Shown here one piece after another: positions 40,455 to 54,327 of a DNA stretch of 64,000 bases. The DNA lies in assembly GCA_003024785.1 (NCBI GenBank), contig PUQB01000104.1, positions 124,001 to 188,000 of the forward strand, given 5' to 3'. The notes beneath the pieces were generated by a model. It was given only the letters and a program-made list of their open reading frames with translations. It made no database searches and had not been told where the DNA came from. Made by a program: the position numbers and the translations under genes. Within the stretch, counting starts at the first letter, position 1; each line of letters starts with the position of its first letter. Source of the DNA: Selaginella tamariscina (Eukaryota > Streptophyta > Lycopodiopsida > Selaginellales > Selaginellaceae).

Positions 40455-43400
40455 TTAAATTTAGAATACAAATATGAATAAGGGTCACTAAAGTTAATTA
40501 AAGTTATATTGAGGTTCTTAAGGTCACTATAAAGTTTAGATTCCCTTATAATATATAAGGGCAGACAATGGATTATTAAGGTTCCTACATAGCATTTAAA
40601 TATGCTTTTAACTTTCGATTATTTTATGTGACATTAATTGGGACACTACCCTCCGTAATTAGTTCAAGAAAGGTCTTTGTGACGATGTCAAGGATTTTCT
40701 GCTCACTCTTGAGGATACAGATTCTTTAGACAAATCTATTGTTCATGCAGTTCATTATGATAATCAATTTTTTAAACGACGTCAAGAAAAACGTTCTTAA
40801 CAAGTATTTTGTATTCCAACTTCAATAATCAAGAGCCACTGGTCACTCTATTTTTTGAATCCAAACTGATTCAAGTGGATGTTCTTTAACCATGAGGGCC
40901 ATTGATACAAGCCAAGTAACAACGACATCTTCAAGTAAACTTGTGTTTATATTGTGATAAAGATGGAGATCGAATTGTTAAGTGCCCAAATTGACAACGA
41001 ATTCAAGCTAAGGTGGTGGATGGTCCTTTAGCCGAGTCAGAAAATGAGGAGGTCTAGTTTGAATAGGAGCACTCCGATTAAACTGCTACAAGTTTGCTTT
41101 AAATATCTCTTTTTTTATGGCAATTTTACTCGTGATCCTAACAACGAACACTAGCAAATTCTTTCTTTGTAAAATTATTATCTTAACATCTGACTTTATT
41201 CAAGTTAACATATTAGCTCTACTTGATGGTGGTGCAATTGGTAACTTGATTGATCGCCTCTTCGTTCAGCAACATAATTTGAAACTTTATTTGCGTTCCA
41301 ATCCAATTGAATTGACAGTTGTTGATAGACCAATGGCATTCAACACTATTATTGAAGAAATGATCCTCTATGGTCACCCTTGGTAATATTTTGTGCTACG
41401 TCACTTCAATTCCCAACACTCATTTATTTTTTGGTTTTCCTTGGTTCGAGATCCTCAATCCATGAATAACTCAAACATTGATTGTTTTTGCTTTGGCTTC
41501 TGTTCCTCTCTGACTCCTAGCTGTATCTCGACACTTCCGGTTCTTTGCAGCACTTCTACATCTCCATCTTTGGCTTCAACTCAACTTTATCTATGACTCC
41601 GACCATGACTTTGACTCAACAACGTCTTGCGTTTCCGATGACATCAACTCTAACTTTGACTTCGACTCTGATGACATCTCCAATACGTATCTTGATAATT
41701 TCTTTGGCAAAATTTATTCGTGCTGGCCGTACTCAACTCGACACAATTTTTGCCATGAGAGAGAGAGAGTGTGAGAGAGAGAAGCATATGTTTTTAATAC
41801 TAGGTGTAAAAAACTTACATTATGACTCCATCTTCAACATCTGCTCCGGCATTTGCTCCTAGTTTCTTGCCATCTGCATACCATGAGTTTATGGATGTAT
41901 TCGACAAGATCTGAACAAGTTGTCTTCCTAAACATTATCCATATGATTGTCCGATTGATATTATTGAAAGTAACACACCTCCATTTGGTCCGATATATGG
42001 TCTTTCTCTACTTGAACTTAAAGTTTTATGAGAATACATCAATGACAACTTGGTTACCAATTTCATTCATCATTTTAAGTCTCTAGGTGCTGCCCATATC
42101 TTCTTCGTCAAGAAAAAGAATGGTTGACTATCACGAGTTGAACAAGATCATCATTTGTAACCAATATTCTTTATCTTTTATCTCCGAGACCTTGAGCGTC
42201 TTCATGGGGCTTGTTACTTTATGAAGATCAACCTTTGAGGTGCCTACAATTTGCTCCATATTCGCTGCAGTAACAAATAAAAAACTGTTTTTTGTATACA
42301 TGGGCATTTTGAGTACATGATGATACTCAAGTTAATCAATGCCCAGCGGTTTTCTAGCATATGGCCAACAACATCTTTCACAATTTTCTTAACTGGTTTG
42401 TGATTATCTACTTGAATGACATCTTTTATTTTTTTGAAAATGGAGAAGGAACATCAGTAACATGTCTATCAAGTTTTGAAAAGACTTTAGTAGCATGGTT
42501 TTTACAACAAGTTGGAGAAGTGTTAGTTTCATCAGGAACAAGTCGAGTTTTTGAGATACATGAGTGTCACGCACTGGAATCTTCATGGATATGGCCAAGG
42601 TGCACACAATTCTTGAGTGATAAATGTCAAAGTTAGCTTGAGACATCAGTGTTTTGTGGCTTTGTCAATTTTTACTAGTGCTTCATCAAGAACTTTCCAA
42701 AATTGTGCTTTCATTGAATCAACTCAATTCCATTCAAATAGTTTATGGAGGCTGAGAGCGTGTCATGCTCAAGTTTGCTTCTACTTTGGCTCTAATCTTG
42801 CTTCACCTTGACCCGACCAAATCCTTTGTGATGGAGACAAATGTGTTTGACTTTGCTTTGGGTGGTATTCTCTATCAGTATGGCTCCGACATTGATTTAC
42901 ACCCAGTAGCATTCCACTCGTGTAAGTCATGATTATGGAGATCAACTATAAGATTCATGACAAGGAACTTCTAGCTATCTTGGATTGGTTTCAAGAGTGG
43001 TGAAGGTTTCTTGAAGGCTCCTTGCACAAGGTAAATGTTTTCACTGATTATTGAAACTTGGTTTACTTCTCTCATGCTCAAGTTTTGAACCAATTAAGCT
43101 TGTTGGACTCATTAGATACTCTTTATGTTCAACTTTGAGATCAAGTATTGACCCGACACTCAGCAAGTTCAATATGATGTGCTTTCACAATGAGCGTATT
43201 TGGCGCCGCATGCTGGTGATGTCGAGTTTGACCAACAAAAGGAAGTGGCACTTGGTCCTGAATGCTTCCAAACACTCGTTGTTCATGTTGCATCCTTTGA
43301 ATCTAGCCTTCTTGACATTATCCACTCTAAATTCATTTTGATCCACTGGCTCAGAATATCTTCGCAGGTAACACTCCGTCCATCTCATGACCTAACTACG

Positions 43401-44990
43401 ATTTGTTCCAATTTGTCAACAATCTGTTTCTCCGTAACAACTTGGTTTATGTTCACCGGGTGACACTTGACTTCACCTTGGCCATATCCATGAAGATTCC
43501 TGTCATGATGAGACTGTAGTCATCCAACAAGTAGAGTGTCCACTTGTTGGTCACTTTGGTGTTACGAAATAGTGAAACTAATCTTGGTAGCCTCGACTAC
43601 CTCAATTGATAGAAGAGTTTATTCATACATGTGACATATGTGCTCTCTTTAAAATCGCCCATATGGTCTCCTCTGACCGCTTCAAATTCCAATAACACCT
43701 TGGTCTTGCACCTTAATGGACTTTATGACTAATTTGCCCCCAACTCAAGGATTTGACATTGTTCTCATCGTTGTGGACCGTTTTATTAAGATGATTCACT
43801 TCTTGCCATGTTTAAAGACTACCTCCAGCAAAGAGACATTTGACTTGGTTATGAAAAACATTTTTCAATTACACGGACTCTCCAACAACATTATCAACAA
43901 TGATGGTTTGCAGTTTATCACCAAGTTTTGGCAACAACTTCTTGAGCTACTCAAGATTAAGAGGTCGTTATCTTTGGGCTATCATCCAAAATCTGATGGT
44001 CAATCAAAACACATTATCCAAACCCTCGAACAATTTTATGGTGCTTCATCAACTACCAACATGATGATTGGTTATCGCTATTGCCCTTAGCTAAGTTTTC
44101 AAACAACAACTCTAGGTATGCATCAACTGGTATGTCACCCTTCTATGCCTTGACAGGTCAACATCTACGATGGAGTTTTATACGCCCAAGAGTTTAGTAA
44201 ATCCATCTGCCCGAAGATCAACTTGATCGTCTTTAGTTTGTATATGTTATGCTTCATCAACATCTTCTAGAGGCACAAAAACATCAGAAGACTCTGCCAA
44301 TCGATATCATAAGGATAATCTGATTTATCATGTTGGTGAGCATGTCTAGCTTCGTTGATGTAACATCAAGACTACACGACTTTGTGAGAAGTTCGACTAT
44401 TAATGTCTCAATCTATTTTTGATGGCATCCCATATCAACAATGTGGCCTATTGGTTAGAGCTTTCTTCCTCAATGCACATCCATCATCCGGTATTTCACA
44501 TTTCTCTTCTCGAGCCATACCATTGAACATGCTCCCTAGTTGAACTTCACATCTCCAGTTTCGATTACAATTAACAATGATTTGGAATAGGAAGTTAATA
44601 AAATCTTGGACTCTAAGTTCCTTTGCCCTTGACTCTATTACTTAGTCACTGGGTTGGTTACTTCCAAATGAACATTCTTGAGAACCTACAACGAATCTAC
44701 AACATGCTCACAACATCATTAATGAGTTTCATCACAGGTATCCAGACAAGCCTGGCTCTCAAAGGAAGGGTGGTGTGATGATCTGACTATGTCACATGGA
44801 TACAAATAAGGGTCACTAAAGTTAACTAAGTCCAGGATATAGATACGAATATGGATAAAGGTTATTAAAGTTAGCCAAGTTTTAGAATATAGATACGAAT
44901 ATGGATAAGAATCACTGAAGTTAGCTAAGTCCATGATATGGATATGAATATGAATAATGGTCATTAAAGTTAGCCCATTCTAGTTCAACG
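40455..44990 (+). mobile_element. decayed Ty3/gypsy element
   Basis: Faint gag similarity near 40640-40800, reverse-transcriptase region near 41880-42450, RNase H-like region near 42830-43080 and a better preserved integrase core near 43716-44090. A purine-rich tract precedes an LTR-like start near 44776. The element is distantly related to the chromodomain gypsy copies nearby but much older and broken in many places. Boundaries are approximate. Confidence 0.7.
44800..44985. repeat. ~62-bp tandem repeat in the old LTR
   Basis: About three imperfect units containing gatacgaatatggataa and ttaaagttagc. A related phrase occurs near 40465-40510, probably the matching end of the left LTR. Confidence 0.5.
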
Positions 44991-45079
44991 CTAATTTAGG
45001 AGCTAAGTCTCTTATTTTGTTTCAATCTCTGTAATTTAACTTGTTTCATGTCTTAGTTTCCTAATAATTTTATTTTATT

Positions 45080-45457
45080 AATTTTTAGAAATTACGTTTC
45101 TCACACTTTCTAAATCATTTAGAAGTAACAAGAAGTCATCTCTATGTTTTCTAATACATGTGATGGTTGTCCACGAGAGAAAACATATGTTTTGAGATTG
45201 ATTACTATTTGTCAAGAGTGAGCCCTTGGCATATGTTGAAAGTTGTTCAATAGAGTGATGTTCAATGGTCTGGGCATTTCTAGTTTGTAGGTATCTTACC
45301 TCAACACTGCAACAATAGATGTGTGTGATAATTACTTGAGCATTCTTGACCAACCCCTTGTTTTGTGAGATCTTTTCATCATTAGACAGATAGCCCCAAC
45401 CTTAAGTTCTACTTGAAAAAAGAGCATTGTTTTAGTTATGCATAGAGTTTTAGTTAC
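45080..45457 (-). pseudogene. Helitron-type PIF1 helicase remnant, C-terminal part
   Basis: On the minus strand an ELKVGA segment, then GLVKNAQVIITHI and VEVRYLQT, match the region of PIF1-like helicases that usually reads LKxGAPIMLLRN...GLCNGTRLIV. It is degenerate. It continues from the part at 51665-52450 on the other side of the gypsy insertion. Confidence 0.5.
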
Positions 45458-46027
45458 TGTCACAACCCGATGCAGGATACAGGATTCCGGATGCAGGATA
45501 CAGGATGCAGGATTTCGGATACAGGATACATGTTACAGGATATGCCTGCAGGATATTCCTACAGGGTATACCTATAGGATATTCCTATAGGATATGCCTA
45601 TAGGATATGCTACAGGATATGCCTAGAGGATAAGGGACACTATTCTTAGCTCATGACTAGATTAGACTCATGACTAGATTAGCTTGGAGTTGTGAGCATA
45701 AAAGCTCCGACCTAATTGTTGTACAATAGTTACTATCAACACCAGTCTTTCTACGATCATTCTTGTTCTTGTCTTGCCTCCTTGCCTCCTGCTCTTGTCT
45801 TGTTCCTGTCTCTCCTGGATCCTATCTGGTTCCTGTCTTGCTCCTGAATCCTGTCCTGTTCTTGTCTCGCTCCTAATCCTTGTCCTACTCCTGATTCCTG
45901 AGGTCCCAGTTCCTATTCTGCTATTTGCTTTCATCCTATCCTATCCTGGATCCGTCCTGTTCCTGAGTCAAGCCTTCCTGTCCCTGGAATCCTACTTGCT
46001 TCCTGGTTCCTGGATCGTGGCTTGACA
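45458..46027 (+). repeat. 5' LTR of the chromodomain gypsy element
   Basis: 570 bases, rich in short caggatat-type iterations and in cctgtcttgctcctg-like repeats. Nearly identical to 51096-51664. Confidence 0.92.
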
Positions 46028-49000
46028 GTTTGATAGTAACTGCTTTCATAGCTCTCCGTTTCCCAGCTACTTTTTTTCCCTGATTCTTTTCCTTCGTTTT
46101 TCTCCTTTCTTTCTTTCATAAGATCATGGCTGATTTTGAGCACTTTCAACGCGAGCACCAAATGTTGCTTCATGAGCTGGCCACTTTGCGCCAAGTGGTC
46201 ACCGATCTGCAAGGCTCCACCCATGCGGCACATGCAGCTGCTGATGCATCCTCCAAGGCTGCTGCGCAGGCTCTCTCTCAGGCATCGGTGGTTCCTTCTT
46301 CATCGAACTTTTCTCCGGAGCCGAAGATCAGCATGCCAGAGAAGTTCAGTGGCAACCGTGCCGATTTCCAAGGTTTCCTGAATCAGATCCGACTCTTGAT
46401 CCGCATGCAACCACGCCGCTACTCGACGGATGCACAAAAGGTTGGCCTTTTGGCATCCTTACTAAGTGGATCTCCACGAGCTTGGGTTGCTCCCTTGCTG
46501 GAGCGTGACGACCCATTGATGGAGGACTTTGAAGGTTTCGTGGCTGCCTTTGAAGCCTGTTTTGGAGATCCTGATAAGTACCGTTCTGCATGCACCAAGT
46601 TACGGAGGCTCACACAAGGATCCAGACCAGCTTCAGTTTATGCATCCGAATTCCAGCAATTGTGCACAAACATTCCATGGGACGAGACTGCGTTGATCGA
46701 ACACTTTCGTTTTGGGCTGAGGGATGATGTGAAGGACCTTCTCCTTACATTACCGGATGCTCAAACGTTAGCGGAGATCATGCAACAGGCCGTTCGCTGC
46801 GACAACCGTTTGTTCGAGCGCCGTCAGGAAAAATTCCGTCAGCAGTTCCTGCCAACGAATCCTGTAGCCGTAGCACATGTTCCTACGACACCTTCTGGAG
46901 CAGTTCCTATGGAGGTTAACAAATCCAAGCGTGGCCCACTTTCAACTGCTGAGAAGCAACGTCGTCGGGAGAACCTATGCTTGTATTGTGGTGCAGCAGG
47001 ACACAAGGTGGCGGAATGTCCTAATAAAGCCAGAACGTTCAAGACGCGTGAAGCCGAAGCTGAAGTTCAGTCGGAAAACTTCAATGTCCACTTCGTCTAG
47101 GAGCCGCGAAGTTGGACGTAGGTGCAGGCTCCATTGGTGCTGCTCATACCATTCCATCACTCAAGTTTCCTGTACACATTCGCCTCAATAATCGAGAGCT
47201 CAAGGAGTTTGCCCTGTTAGACACTGGTGCAAATGCATGTTTCATGGATGACACTTTTGCAGCTCAGCATGGCATTCCGGTGGTGAAGTTGAAGCGTGCA
47301 GTTCCTGTAGAGGTGGCCGATGGTCGTTTGATTGCTTCTGGCGCAGTTACCCACGCTACCACACCTCTCTCTTGCAGTCATGGTGCATTCAACTGTTCGA
47401 TTTCCTTCAACTTGATCAAGACTCGGTCGACTCCCATCATTTTTGGCATGCCATGGTTCGTTGTTGCAAATCCGCAGATCGACTGGAGGTCTAGGACGCT
47501 CACGTTTTCCTCTCCAGCAGCCAGGATCAATCCTGTACCTTCCTGCGTGCAGGATACATCCTTGGTGTCTGAGGCAGTACAAGCTACAGGATTGACCGTG
47601 CCTGTTCCTGTACCAGTGTTGAAGACTCCTCGACAGGATTCACCTCATGTCAGTTCCTCAGCACATCCGCAGGCTCTCTCCACTCCTGTAAGTTTGCGGT
47701 GTCCTGTACAGGGTTCTTCCAATCCTGTATCAGTGTCGAAGGTTCCTCCTCAACAGGATCCACCTCCTGTTGGTTCATCAGCACACTCACAGGCTCCCTC
47801 ACTCCTGTGCATCCACGGACTTCTGTACAGGATTCTTCCAATCCTGTACACTCGTCAACATCCACACAGGTTTCTCCCAATCCTGCCTCCTTTTGTTACT
47901 CTGCCTCTGTTCCACCCCCCAAGATCCTTCCTCTTTTTCAGTCACAACTCCCTCCTGCTCCTCTCCGAGTTCTTACCACTACCATGCATGAACTTACCAC
48001 TGATCCTGCTCCTTTCCACCTTTTTGCCTTTCAAGTAACTCCTACGTCCTCTTCTACCTTTCCTGTGTCTGACTCTCCTGTTTTTCAATCTCCTTCGCCT
48101 ACTCCTTCTCCTTCTCCTCCTTCTTCTCTACCATCCAAGTACCACGACTTTAAGGACGTTTTTGACAAGCACAAGGCTACAGTTCTTCCTGTTCACAGGT
48201 CCTACGACTGTCCTATTGATCTTGCAGAAGGAAAGACCCACCGTTCGGACCGATTTACGCATTGTCACCCACAGAGTTGGAGGTTCTTCGCCAGTACATC
48301 GAGGACAACTTGGCATCCGGCTTCATTCGTCACTCAAAGTCCCCTGCAGGAGCGCCATCTTCTTTGTCAAGAAAAGGATGGGAGCTTACGTTTGGTTGTG
48401 GACTACAGGGGTTTGAATCAAGTACCATTCGGAATCGGTACCCGTCCATTGCATTGATCCCGGAACTTCTCGATCGGCTGCGAGGAGCAAAGGTGTTCAC
48501 GAAGATCGACTTACGAGGGGCCTACAACCTTGTACGGATTCGTCCAGGCGATGAGTGGAAGACTGCCTTTCGTACAAGGTATGGACACTTCGAGTACACG
48601 GTGATGCCTTTCGGCCTTACCAATGCCCCAGCCGTGTTCCAACACATGGTGAACGACATCTTTCGTGACTTCTTGGACCAGTTTGTGGTGATCTACCTCG
48701 ACGACATTTTGATTTTCTCCAAGGACCAGGCGGCACATGACAAGCATGTACGGTTGGTTCTACAGCGGCTTCGCGAGCATGGCTTATGCGAAGTTGGAGA
48801 AGTGTTTTTTCGATAGGGATTCTGTGGAGTTCTTGGGCTACATCGTCTCTCCTGCTGGCGTTTCCATGGACATGCACAAGGTGAAGACCATCGTGGAGTG
48901 GGAGAGGCCCAAGTCTGTACGAGATGTACAATGTTTCCTTGGCTTTGCAAACTTCTACAGGCGATTCATACAGGACTTCTCCAAGCGTGTACTTCCACTC

Positions 49001-51095
49001 ACGGAACTCACCAAGCGCACAGAGGTTTTCTCTTGGTCCGACAAGGCGGAACATGCATTCACAACACTCAAGGACACCTTCACGACAGCTCCGATTTTAG
49101 CACATCCTGATCCTTCTCGTCCTTTCTTCGTTGAAGCAGACCTCGGATTTTGCAGTAGGATCCGTCCTATCGCAAGTTGGAGAGGACAAGTTGCTTCATC
49201 CTGTAGCTTTTCACTCTCGTAAGTTCCTGTCGGCGGAGATCAATTACGAGATTCATGACAAGGAACTCAAGGCCATTGTGGATTCGTTTGAGGAGTGGCG
49301 GCATTTCCTGGAAGGTGCTGCGCATCCTGTACAAGTTCTTACGGATCACAAGAACCTGGAGTACTTTCAAACGGCTCGAGTTCTCAGTCGGACAGGCTAG
49401 GTGGGCGGAGTTCCTATCACGTTTTGACTTCGTCATCGTCTACAGGCCCGGTTTTCGGAATGGCAAGGCGGACGCATTGTCTAGGCGCTCTTACCTTGCA
49501 CCAAGCCCGGCGATCCTGCATTTGACTGTCAAAGGCAAGTGTTGTTGGGTCCTGATCGATTCCGGCTTGCGGCACTGCAGGTTCATCAGGCTCCAGCAGA
49601 TTCAACACTCCTACAGGACGTCCGTTCGCAGTTGGCTACAGACGACTTGGCAAAGAATGTGTTCTCACACATTCATCCTGACGTTGCAAGTTCCTCTTCC
49701 TCCAGTTCCCGTCCAGACTACAACCTGTTCACCATACAGGATGGACTCCTGTACCGGGAAGGTCTCCTGTACGTTCCTGTTGGTGTTTGCAGGACTCGTG
49801 TGGTACAGGATTGTCATGATACCCGGCTACAGGACATTTTGGTGTGGCCAAGACAGTTGAGTTGGTGACTCGCAACTATTGGTGGCCTGGGTTGCGAGGT
49901 TTTGTGGAAAGGTTTGTACGGAGTTGTGACACCTGCAACAGGTCGAAGATGCCTCGTCATGCACCTTCTGGTCTTCTTCGTCCTCTTCCTGTTCCTTCTG
50001 CTCCTTGGAGATCCATTTCTATGGATTTCCTCACAGATCTTCCTCCTTCTCGTGGATTCGATGCAGTTCTTGTGTGGTTGACCGTTTCACCAAGCAGGCT
50101 CATTTCCTACCCTGAACAAGACAGCTACAGGCAGACAACTGCCGAGTTGGTGATCCGTGAGGTGTTCCGACATCATGGTCTTCCTGAGAGCATTGTTTCC
50201 GATCGAGGTCCACAATTCATGTCCAAGTTTTGGCGAGAGCTTCTTCGAGTCTACAGGTTAAAGCGGATCTTTCTTCAGGATATCACCCGCAAACTGATGG
50301 ACAGTCAGAACGCACAATCCAGACCTTGGAGCAATATCTTCGTTGCTTCATCAGTTACCAACAGGATAATTGGTTGGACCTTCTTCCTATGGCGGAGTTT
50401 GCCTACAACAACTCCATTCACGCATCTACAGGCCAGACACCTTTCTTTGCTCTTACAGGCCACCATCCACGTTTTGACTTTGCTCTCCTGCTTCTCCTTC
50501 TTCCGCTCCTGCAGTACAGGATCGTCTCCAGCATCTTCGTCAGGTACAGGATGATCTCCAGGTTCATCTTCAGCAGGCACAGGAACGGTACAAGCATCAT
50601 GCTGATGCTCACGTCAGCCGGCACCTGCATACAAGATTGGTGATCTCGTGTGGCTTCTTCGTCGACACATTCGCACCAACAGGCCTTCTTCTAAGTTGGA
50701 TTTTCAACGATTGGGCCCTTACAGGATCGTGGCGGAGGTAAATCCTGTAGCTTTCCGACTCGAGTTACCACGGTGAAACTTCATCCTGTGTTTCACACCT
50801 CCTTGTTGGAGCCGTATCATCCTTCTTCTCTTCCTGGTCGTGCTTCTTCTCCTCCCCCTCCTGTGGTCATTGCTGGTGAACCTGAGTACGAAGTTGCAGC
50901 CATCCTTGATTCTCGTCTTCATCGCCGCCAACTTCAATACTTGGTGGATTGGAAAGGTTATTTGCCTACCGATCGCACTTGGGAACCTGCATCCAACTTA
51001 CTCCATGCTTCTTCCAAAGTTGCTGCCTTCCATCGGCATTATCCTGCTAAACCAGGTCCTAAGACTCGTGGAACTCGTCCTTAGGGAGGAGGTGC

Positions 51096-51664
51096 TGTCA
51101 CAACCCGATACAGGATACAGGATTCGGATACAGGATACAGGATGCAGGATTTCGGATACAGGATACGGGTTACAGGATATGCCTGCAGGATATTCCTACA
51201 GGATATACCTATAGGATATTCCTATAGGATATGCCTATAGGATATGCTACAGGATATGCCTAGAGGATAAGGGACACTATTCTTAGCTCATGACTAGATT
51301 AGACTCATGACTAGATTAGCTTGGAGTTGTGAGCATAAAAGCTCCGACCTAATTGTTGTACAATCAGTTACTATCAACACCAGTCTTTCTACGATCATTC
51401 TTGTTCTTGTCTTGCCTCCTTGCCTCCTGCCTTGCTTGTCCTCTCTCCTGGATCCTATCCGGTTCCTGTCTTGCTCCTGAATCCTGTCCTGTTCTTGTCT
51501 CGCTCCTGAATCCTGTCCTACTCCTGATTCCTGAGGTCCCAGTTCCTATTCTGCTATCTTGCTCCCGGATCCTATCCTGATCCTGGATCCGTCCTGTTCC
51601 TGAGTCAAGCCTTCCTGTCCCTGGAATCCTACTTGCTTCCTGGTTCCTAGATCGTGGCTTGACA
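51096..51664 (+). repeat. 3' LTR of the chromodomain gypsy element
   Basis: Partner of 45458-46027, preceded by a purine-rich tract (agggaggaggtgc). Confidence 0.92.
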
Positions 51665-52450
51665 GTTACAAGGTGTGTAACCATTGCAAGGTAGTCCATA
51701 GTAGGCATATGCTACAACTTTGGATCGTTGGCATTCCTTATAGGTTGTTGTGGCTAGAAATTTTTGAAGTGCCTCCAAATGTGGGATCTCTTCACAAAAG
51801 TATCTATGGCAGCAATTCATCCTACTTCCTTCATAATTGGTGCTACTTGCCTAAAGTCACCCATGGCAATCATAACTTTCCCACCCAATGCTTGGATGGA
51901 TCACACAATTTGCATAGCAAGTTGTCCACTACCCATAACAACTTTGTTGGCCATGAGAAGCTCCTTCCACATAGAAACAGATGCATCATGGAAGAGTAAC
52001 ATGCAGTTTTTCAAAAGTGATGGATGACTCAATATCACAATTGCCCCCTTAATAGTTAGGTTGAACATTTAGTGTGTTCTAAACACCCTAATAGAGCAAA
52101 GTAAATAATGTTGTCATCTCACATGGTAACACTATCTTCCTAGTTGCTATGATTTGATAACAAAGGCACACACTAAGAAAGTCTTTCTTTAAATGAAGAA
52201 CACTTGCTCATCACTTGGTAAGTTAAGTGCCTCGTGAATAACTCTTGCAAAGATAATAGTATGTTCTTTATTACATTTGTCTTAACTGATAGCATACTTG
52301 TCAAAGTTTGAATATCTCTCCATCTCATATACCACTTCCTCTTGTAATGAATGTTATTCTTGGAAACACGTAGATTTCAAGTCTTTTTTCATGCCTCCAC
52401 AACAACCTTGCTATCTCTTGCAATGCTAACTTCTCTGCCAATGTATTATA
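51665..52450 (-). pseudogene. Helitron-type PIF1 helicase remnant, central part
   Basis: On the minus strand ALGGKVMIAMGDFRQVAPI matches the PIF1/Helitron helicase motif GGKxxLLGGDFRQxLPV. It is preceded by WKELLMANKV and followed by IWRHFKNF, as in the family. Further upstream (about 52360-52170) a YKRKWYMRW...FTRHLTYQ stretch and SSFKE resemble the N-terminal side of the helicase domain. Stops occur within. The gypsy element at 45458-51664 separates it from its C-terminal part. Confidence 0.6.
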
Positions 52451-52676
52451 CATTGTTCTCTAAAGTCTACTACCATATTTCCTTGAATGTTGCCAAAGTG
52501 GCACAATTGGACTTCCAATGAAAATGAAAGAAACATGAGGCTTGACAATGTTATGAAGATCTAAATTCCTTTACAATATTCTAAGATTATGAACTGATGG
52601 TTCAGATTTAGATTTAAAACTAGAGGTCCATATTCAAATTCAGAAACTATAGGTTCATATTAAATTCAGAAACTAC

Positions 52677-54327
52677 TGTCAAAGTTTAACCCGGAGGGCT
52701 AACACGTGGCAGCAGTGGACCAAGTGGCCTTCTGACATCAATTCCTTGTGTGAACAACGCTAAATCTTTTAAGATAACCCTAAGAGTCTGACTCAGAGGC
52801 CCAATTAGGCAGAAGACTTAGAGTCTTACCCTAATTCCCTAGAATGACCATCCCTGAACCTTAGAGAATAACCTGAATAGACTTTAGGATCCTGTCCCAG
52901 TAGACCTAGACAGGCTCATGCCCTAACCCTATAAAGGAGATGTGTCTCACACATACCCCCGTGATAGAGCTAAGGTATTGTCACTTACCCTTGAGGAATC
53001 ACCCTCATCTAGGAGTACAATCCCTTTAGGGCGACAAGGGGTACCCTAAACCACGACTAACCCCTAAGGTTTGGGTGGCTAAGTCATACCCTAGACCTAG
53101 GGCTAGTACTTAATGAGGACACGAGTGTGCGCCGTAGGTGAACAAGTGTTCTACTAAGTAAACTCTCTAAGGCTAGGTTTGGATAACCCGAAGTACATGA
53201 CTTTGCGAGTGCTTCACAAAAAGGCTCCTGCTAACAAGCTTAGGTTGTTCAACCCCTGGATTCCAAGGAGAACACTCCCCTAGCCAAGTGTGCCTAAGCA
53301 CACCCAGTTACGAGACCTAATCTCCCTTGAGCAAATGCCCAAGGCTTAGCACCCTAGCGCGAGCACAAGCATGCCTGTTTGTTAGAATATCCAACCCTTG
53401 GCGACAAACCCTTGGGCATGCCTCAAGCGTTGTATCGTGTGACGTTTAGCCCAGTGTCACATCTCTATGTGACACTACCTTCCCTGATGTGGCTATTATG
53501 CCATAGGCCCTTAGATTCAAGAGTTGCACAATGTGGCTCCTAAATGCCAACTCTAGAACCCTTTAGTGAACACTTAGGAACTGGGTAAGGTGAACCTGTC
53601 AACAAGATCCCACGCCCACGGTTGGACAAGGACATGAATGTGCCTTGCTTAGCCATGAGTGCTACATTAAACTTGATGTGGAGGAGGAGGCTGGAGACAA
53701 GCCTCAACCTTTGCCTCTTGGAACATGCATTCCGACAAGACCTTCCATGCATAGATTCGCCAACGTTAAGGGTGAGCTACCCCAAAGGTGGGACGTACCC
53801 CTATCATCTAGAAGTTAGGGCGGCACAACTTGACGACACAAGCTAGAGCTTGCACTGGGAAAAGAGTAACGAACTCAGTCATGAACCCAGGAACCCTCAC
53901 CCCTACATACTTTACCTTATTTATGTGACACAGGCCCCCCTGTTTTCCTGTTTACATAAGTGGGCTGGCACGAAATCTCTTTCCTAGAGGGAATATACTT
54001 GGCGAGTTATCCATAAACCCCTACACCCTAACCTGTCAAACTTAGGGATATTTCTAAACATATCTGACATGCCGAATTCACCGGAACTAACCATTAACCC
54101 AACCGGGACACAAAAAGTAAAGGTAAGAGTTTCTCTAGAAGGTAAGTTCTATCTTCGCTTAAAGTTTCCTACAAATACCTAATGACACTCAGTTGGACCA
54201 TCACCAATACCCAAGTGCACTAAGAAGGCTTGTTTCCTATTACATCTAGGATCCATCAACATAGTATAATAGGTAACAATAGTCAATGTCCAAAGTAAAG
54301 GGTCGAGTCATAGTAAAAACTATGACA
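52677..54327 (-). repeat. 3' LTR of copy 3
   Basis: About 1.65 kb. It starts tgtcaaagttta and ends aaaactatgaca on the plus strand, then a polypurine tract in reverse (ccgcctttgaaaa). Confidence 0.88.

Larger units (their letters stand above)
45458..51664 (+). mobile_element. Ty3/gypsy chromodomain element (chromovirus-like), both LTRs present
   Basis: LTRs 45458-46027 and 51096-51664 (TGTCACAACCCGAT...GGCTTGACA). The 5-bp target duplication is GTTAC at 45453-45457 and 51665-51669. Parts in order: gag from about 46126 with a CCHC knuckle near 46980; aspartic protease (DTGA) near 47220; reverse transcriptase (YLDD) near 48300-48750; RNase H near 49050-49400; integrase near 49850-50450; C-terminal chromodomain near 50880-51060. 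The coding region is broken, with roughly half a dozen interruptions, yet the LTRs are nearly identical, so insertion is recent. It landed inside a Helitron-type helicase remnant. A close relative starts at 61893. Confidence 0.93.
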
